Of a stretch of 64,000 bases of DNA, positions 60,121-64,000 are shown in pieces; within the stretch, counting starts at the first letter, position 1; the number at the start of each line of letters is the position of its first letter. The DNA lies in the NCBI RefSeq assembly GCF_009296165.1, contig NZ_VUAZ01000105.1, forward strand, positions 26,365-90,364. The letters are read 5' to 3'. The notes beneath the pieces were generated by a model that saw nothing but the letters and a program-made list of their open reading frames with translations, did not search any database and was not told the origin of the DNA. A program made the position numbers and the translations under genes. This DNA comes from Pseudomonas kitaguniensis. GTDB taxonomy: Bacteria > Pseudomonadota > Gammaproteobacteria > Pseudomonadales > Pseudomonadaceae.

Positions 60121-62412
60121 ATGAAAAAGCTGTGTTTGCTCGGCCTTGTTGCCACGCTGGCCACCCACCCCGTTTGGGCAGAAACAACGCCTGCTGCGCT
60201 TAAAGACAAGGACGCGTTTGTCAGCGACTTGCTCAAGCAGATGACCCTTGATGAAAAAATCGGTCAATTGCGCCTGATCAGCATCGGCCCCGAAATGCCC
60301 CGCGAGCTGATCCGCAAGGAAATCGCCGCCGGCCACATCGGCGGCACGTTTAATTCGATCACCCGCCCGGAAAACCGTCCGATGCAGGACGCAGCCATGC
60401 GCAGCCGGTTGAAGATCCCGATGTTCTTCGCCTACGACGTGATCCACGGCCACCGCACGATTTTCCCGATCAGCCTGGCCCTGGCCTCAAGCTGGGACAT
60501 GGACGCCATCGGCCGCTCCGGGCGCATTGCCGCCCAGGAAGCCGCCGCCGACAGCCTCGACATCACCTTTGCGCCGATGGTCGACATCTCGCGCGACCCG
60601 CGCTGGGGCCGCACCTCTGAAGGGTTTGGCGAAGACACGTACCTGACGTCGCGTATTGCCGAGGTGATGGTCAAGGCCTTCCAGGGCACCAACCCGGCGA
60701 ATGCCGACAGCCTCATGGCCAGCGTCAAGCACTTTGCCCTGTACGGCGCGGTGGAAGGCGGTCGCGACTACAACGTGGTCGACATGAGCCCGGTCAAGAT
60801 GTACCAGGACTACCTGCCGCCGTACCACGCGGCAATCAAGGCCGGGGCCGGCAGCGTGATGGTGGCGTTGAATTCGATCAACGGCGTGCCCGCCACCGCC
60901 AACACCTGGCTGATGAACGACCTGCTGCGCAAAGACTGGGGCTTCAAAGGCCTGGCCGTCAGCGACCACGGCGCAATCGTCGAGCTGATCAAGCACGGCG
61001 TGGCCAAAGACGGGCGTGAAGCCGCCAAGCTGGCGATCAAGGCCGGTATCGACATGAGCATGAACGACTCGCTGTACGGCAAGGAATTGCCTGGGCTGCT
61101 CAAGTCCGGCGAGATCGAGCAAAGCGACATCGACAACGCCGTGCGCGAAGTGCTCGGCGCCAAGTACGACATGGGCCTGTTCAAAGACCCGTACCTGCGC
61201 ATCGGCAAGGCCGAAGATGACCCTGCCGACACCAACGCCGAGAGCCGCCTGCACCGCAGCGACGCACGCGACATCGCGCGCCGCAGCCTGGTATTGCTGA
61301 AAAATCATAACGACACGCTGCCACTGAAAAAATCCGCGACCATCGCACTGGTGGGCCCGCTGGCCAAGGCGCCGATCGACATGATGGGCAGTTGGGCCGC
61401 CGCCGGTAAACCTGAACAATCGGTGACCCTGCTCGACGGCATCAATGCCGTGATCGGCGAAAAAGGCAAAGTAATCTACGCGCGTGGCGCCAACATCACC
61501 AACGACAAGGCCGTGGTCGACTACCTCAACTTCCTCAACTTCGATGCCCCGGAAGTAGTGGATGATACCCGCCCGGCGCAGGTGCTGATCGACGAAGCCG
61601 TCAAAGCCGCCAAGGAGGCCGACGTAGTGGTTGCCGCCGTGGGCGAATCGCGTGGCATGTCCCATGAGTCCTCCAGCCGTACCGACCTGAACATTCCGCA
61701 AAGTCAGCGCGACCTGATCAAGGCCCTGAAAGCCACCGGCAAACCGCTGGTACTGGTGCTGATGAATGGCCGCCCACTGTCGATTGTCGATGAGAACCAA
61801 CAGGCCGACGCCATTCTGGAAACCTGGTTCGCCGGCACCGAAGGCGGCCACGCCATCGCCGACGTGCTGTTCGGGGACTACAACCCGTCGGGCAAGCTGC
61901 CGATCACCTTCCCACGTTCGGTAGGGCAGATTCCGACGTACTACAGCCACCTGACCATCGGCCGGCCGTTCACTCCGGGCAAGCCGGGCAACTACACCTC
62001 GCAGTACTTCGATGACGTCACCGGGCCGCTGTTTCCGTTTGGTTACGGCCTGAGCTATACCACGTTCAGCCTGTCGGACATGGCGCTGTCGTCCACCACC
62101 CTGAACAAGACCGGCAAGCTCGACGCCAGCGTCACGCTGAAAAACACCGGCAAGGTAGACGGCGAAACCGTGGTGCAGCTGTATATCCAGGACGTGGCCG
62201 GCTCGATGATCCGCCCGATCAAAGAGCTGAAAAACTTCCAGAAGGTCATGCTCAAAGCGGGTGAAGAGCGCACGTTGCACTTCACCATTACTGAGGAAGA
62301 CTTGAAGTTCTATAACGCCCAGCTCAAGTTCGCGGCGGAACCTGGCGAGTTCAATGTACAGATCGGCCTGGATTCCCAGGCGGTGCAGCAGCAGACCTTC
62401 GAGTTGCTGTAA
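60121..62412 (+). CDS. bglX: Periplasmic beta-glucosidase BglX (GH3)
   Basis: 763 residues from ATG 60121 with AAAAGGATATTC upstream; MKKLCLLGLVATLATHPVWA is a signal peptide. The GH3 barrel has 'SVKHFALYGAVEGGRDYN' and the nucleophile Asp in 'GFKGLAVSDHGAIVELIKHG'. The (alpha/beta)6 domain follows, and a fibronectin-III-like domain ends the protein ('LKNTGKVDGETVVQLYIQD'). It splits beta-linked glucosides in the periplasm. Full length and intact. Confidence 0.95.
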   Translation: MKKLCLLGLVATLATHPVWAETTPAALKDKDAFVSDLLKQMTLDEKIGQLRLISIGPEMPRELIRKEIAAGHIGGTFNSITRPENRPMQDAAMRSRLKIPMFFAYDVIHGHRTIFPISLALASSWDMDAIGRSGRIAAQEAAADSLDITFAPMVDISRDPRWGRTSEGFGEDTYLTSRIAEVMVKAFQGTNPANADSLMASVKHFALYGAVEGGRDYNVVDMSPVKMYQDYLPPYHAAIKAGAGSVMVALNSINGVPATANTWLMNDLLRKDWGFKGLAVSDHGAIVELIKHGVAKDGREAAKLAIKAGIDMSMNDSLYGKELPGLLKSGEIEQSDIDNAVREVLGAKYDMGLFKDPYLRIGKAEDDPADTNAESRLHRSDARDIARRSLVLLKNHNDTLPLKKSATIALVGPLAKAPIDMMGSWAAAGKPEQSVTLLDGINAVIGEKGKVIYARGANITNDKAVVDYLNFLNFDAPEVVDDTRPAQVLIDEAVKAAKEADVVVAAVGESRGMSHESSSRTDLNIPQSQRDLIKALKATGKPLVLVLMNGRPLSIVDENQQADAILETWFAGTEGGHAIADVLFGDYNPSGKLPITFPRSVGQIPTYYSHLTIGRPFTPGKPGNYTSQYFDDVTGPLFPFGYGLSYTTFSLSDMALSSTTLNKTGKLDASVTLKNTGKVDGETVVQLYIQDVAGSMIRPIKELKNFQKVMLKAGEERTLHFTITEEDLKFYNAQLKFAAEPGEFNVQIGLDSQAVQQQTFELL

Positions 62413-62418
62413 AACCCG

Positions 62419-62445
62419 CAGCCCCTCTTTTTTGAAGAGGGGCTT
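62419..62445 (+). terminator. Hairpin after bglX
   Basis: AGCCCCTCTT...AAGAGGGGCT forms a 10-bp stem 8 bp after the stop. There is no T-run behind it, so it may be only a weak terminator. Confidence 0.5.
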
Positions 62446-62570
62446 GCGCACTGGCCCATCTCGGCCAGTAAAGGCGAACGTTCACTCATCGAAGCAAGCA
62501 AAGTCCTACATTACCCACCCTACTCATTCGCACATCCTGTCAGCCCATTTTTTACAGGTGTGTGTGGATT

Positions 62571-64000
62571 ATGTCGCCCACGAAAAACGCCCAAGCGGTA
62601 GCCAAAAAAGCGCCCGCTCAATCATCGTTCAAGCTAAGTGCGATTAGCCTTTGTGTACTCGGCAGCCTGTCGGTCATGCCTGTTGAGGCCGCGAGTTATG
62701 TCGAACAAGGCCGGCTGCACGATGCTGCCAGTTGGCGCAGTGAAGAGTTCAAGAAAGACTGGGGGCTGGGTGCGGTCGGCGCTGACTACGCCTATGCCAG
62801 AGGCCTGAGTGGCGCGGGAGTGCAGGTAGGGGTTTACGATTCTGGAACCGACTTGCGCCATCACGAGTTTGCCGGCAAGCCCAATTACGGCGTGCGCCTG
62901 GCAGCCCCCGGTTGTATGAGTGAGGCGGTGCTGGACGGTGGTTGCTTCTTCACCGAGGGCGACCGTTCCCAAGTGAACGTAATCGCCTCATTGCCGCCGC
63001 AGGCATTGCTCGGCCTGGAGGAAGCCATTGCCAACGGCGACCTCACCAGAGAGGAGGTGGATGACTATCTCAAACAGGTGGGTGCTCGATACAACCCGCA
63101 CGGCAGCCATGTTGCTGGCAGAATACTCGCCAATCGTGATGGCTCCGGGGTTCAGGGTGTAGCCTACGCCGCCAACTTGAGTGCGGTGCGCAGGTTCAGT
63201 AATACCTACCTGGCCGGGCCGGGTTTGAGTGCTTTCAACGTTACCAATGTACCGCCGGAGGCAGTCAACATCGCGTACGCCCAACTGCACGAGCAAAATG
63301 TGCGAGTCGTCAATCATAGTTGGGGACCCACAACCCCCCTCGCGGACGAGGCGGCACTGGACAGATTTTTAGGCCAAATCAACCAATTTCCAGAGCTCAA
63401 AGCCATAGCAGACGGCGCGATCAAATACGACATGCTGCAGGTATGGGCAGCAGGCAATACGCAGACAACCAACGCCTCACCGCAAACAGCACCCTTCGCG
63501 GGACTTCATTCAAGCCTGCCACGGGCAATCAAGGAGCTGGAGCCCTATTGGCTGACCGTGGTAAACCTCAATCAAGGCCTGACCTTGAGCGATCGCTCCT
63601 ACCGTTGCGGCTTTAGCAAAGACTGGTGCCTGGCGGCGCCGGGAACCGATATCACCTCAGCTTGGGTCACGGGGACCATCAACACCGAAAACCACTATAA
63701 CGATGAAGGTGAAGCCGACGGTTTTCAAATCACCGGCGATAATCCCGACTTCGGTTACCTGACTGCGTCCGGCACCTCCATCGCCGCCCCCCACGTCACC
63801 GGTGGCCTGGCACTGCTGATGGAGCGTTTCCCCTACCTCGACAACCCGCAAATCCGCGACATATTGCTCACCACCGCCACCGACCTCGGCGAACCAGGCG
63901 TAGACGACGTCTACGGCTGGGGCCTGATGAACCTGAAAAAAGCCATCGATGGCCCCGGCCAGTTGCGCGTCGACACCCACGTCAACATGGACCGCCCCGC
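62571..64000 (+). CDS. Autotransporter serine protease, subtilisin (S8) family, N-terminal part
   Basis: An open frame from ATG 62571 to the window end (476 codons, no stop). MSPTKNAQAVAKKAPAQSSF precedes a signal segment ending '...SLSVMPVEA'. The S8 triad is complete: Asp in 'GVQVGVYDSGTDLRHHEF', His in 'NPHGSHVAGRILANRDGSG', Ser in 'LTASGTSIAAPHVTGGLALL'. In pseudomonads such proteases carry a long C-terminal region and an autotransporter barrel (SspA/PspB type); that part would lie outside. It is the start of a protein probably near 1000 residues (inference). Confidence 0.85.
   Translation, partial: MSPTKNAQAVAKKAPAQSSFKLSAISLCVLGSLSVMPVEAASYVEQGRLHDAASWRSEEFKKDWGLGAVGADYAYARGLSGAGVQVGVYDSGTDLRHHEFAGKPNYGVRLAAPGCMSEAVLDGGCFFTEGDRSQVNVIASLPPQALLGLEEAIANGDLTREEVDDYLKQVGARYNPHGSHVAGRILANRDGSGVQGVAYAANLSAVRRFSNTYLAGPGLSAFNVTNVPPEAVNIAYAQLHEQNVRVVNHSWGPTTPLADEAALDRFLGQINQFPELKAIADGAIKYDMLQVWAAGNTQTTNASPQTAPFAGLHSSLPRAIKELEPYWLTVVNLNQGLTLSDRSYRCGFSKDWCLAAPGTDITSAWVTGTINTENHYNDEGEADGFQITGDNPDFGYLTASGTSIAAPHVTGGLALLMERFPYLDNPQIRDILLTTATDLGEPGVDDVYGWGLMNLKKAIDGPGQLRVDTHVNMDRP

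Noticed and set aside
60487..62451. A 654-codon open frame antisense to bglX
   Set aside because: It is the shadow of the GC-rich, codon-biased bglX gene; the protein has no recognisable domain, and bglX itself is full length with all motifs.
1..64000. CRISPR arrays, prophage, rRNA operon or complete insertion sequence
   Set aside because: No regularly spaced repeats, phage structural genes, rRNA sequence or transposase frame were seen anywhere in the window.

Overview
The window looks like chromosome from a fluorescent Pseudomonas (P. fluorescens group). The reasons are a GC-rich background, a PhaG-type transacylase very like the P. putida protein, the algU-mucA-mucB-mucD cluster, the dapA-bamC-MBL hydrolase-purC-tRNA-Ser order known from Pseudomonas, an OprD-type porin next to a tctDE/tctCBA tricarboxylate system, an Hxu-like heme signalling trio, and a REPIN-like repeat pair. 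Everything was read by eye. Family assignments come from recognised motifs and remembered homologues, not from searches.

Layout. 1-6.8 kb: end of a substrate-binding protein, a LysR regulator, a ParDE-type toxin-antitoxin pair with a perfect palindromic operator, an SMP-30-like propeller protein, a chemoreceptor, a small repeat-containing protein and an MFS exporter. 6.9-11.7 kb: a variable, A+T-richer stretch ending at tRNA-Ser(CGA). It holds an antitoxin whose toxin is internally deleted, a DUF3077-like gene with a structured leader, and a compact three-gene operon (DUF262 protein, MAE_28990-type HEPN protein, cytosine-5 DNA methyltransferase) that is the best candidate here for a poorly described defence system. 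11.8-27 kb: core genes (purC, an MBL hydrolase, bamC, dapA, gcvR, bcp, a PerM-like protein, a TusA-like protein, a bepA-like protease, mucD-mucB-mucA-algU, nadB, ygfX, sdhE, ygfZ). 27-36 kb: an HDOD protein, then TctDE divergent from an OprD porin, TctC, TctB, TctA and an AbrB-like permease. The porin and tctC leaders carry A-rich Hfq/Crc-type motifs and the divergent promoter region has 11-bp-spaced repeats fitting an OmpR-type regulator. 36-48 kb: ung, an enoyl-CoA hydratase-like gene, small envelope proteins, a second chemoreceptor, a CWC protein and an RsuA-like enzyme, phaG, tRNA-Gly(CCC), a DUF3833 lipoprotein gene behind a LitR/PplR-like operator, hicAB, ogt, fosA and a deletion scar. 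48-64 kb: a NAD(P)-binding protein, a YiaY-like dehydrogenase, DUF4917, a Fur-box-preceded sigma/anti-sigma/heme-receptor trio, a REPIN, a methyltransferase, an orphan low-GC gene, a lemA/TPM operon, bglX and the start of an S8 autotransporter protease.

A caution: at least eight genes (purC, the MBL hydrolase, mucD, tctA, abrB-like, DUF3833, the LysE-family gene and the heme receptor) are each broken by loss of one or two G/C bases, nearly always explainable as GGC read as GC. Several of these are conserved genes and purC is needed for purine synthesis, so assembly or base-calling error is more likely than eight real pseudogenes. They are listed as 'pseudogene' because that is what the sequence shows; the intended full-length product is described in each entry.
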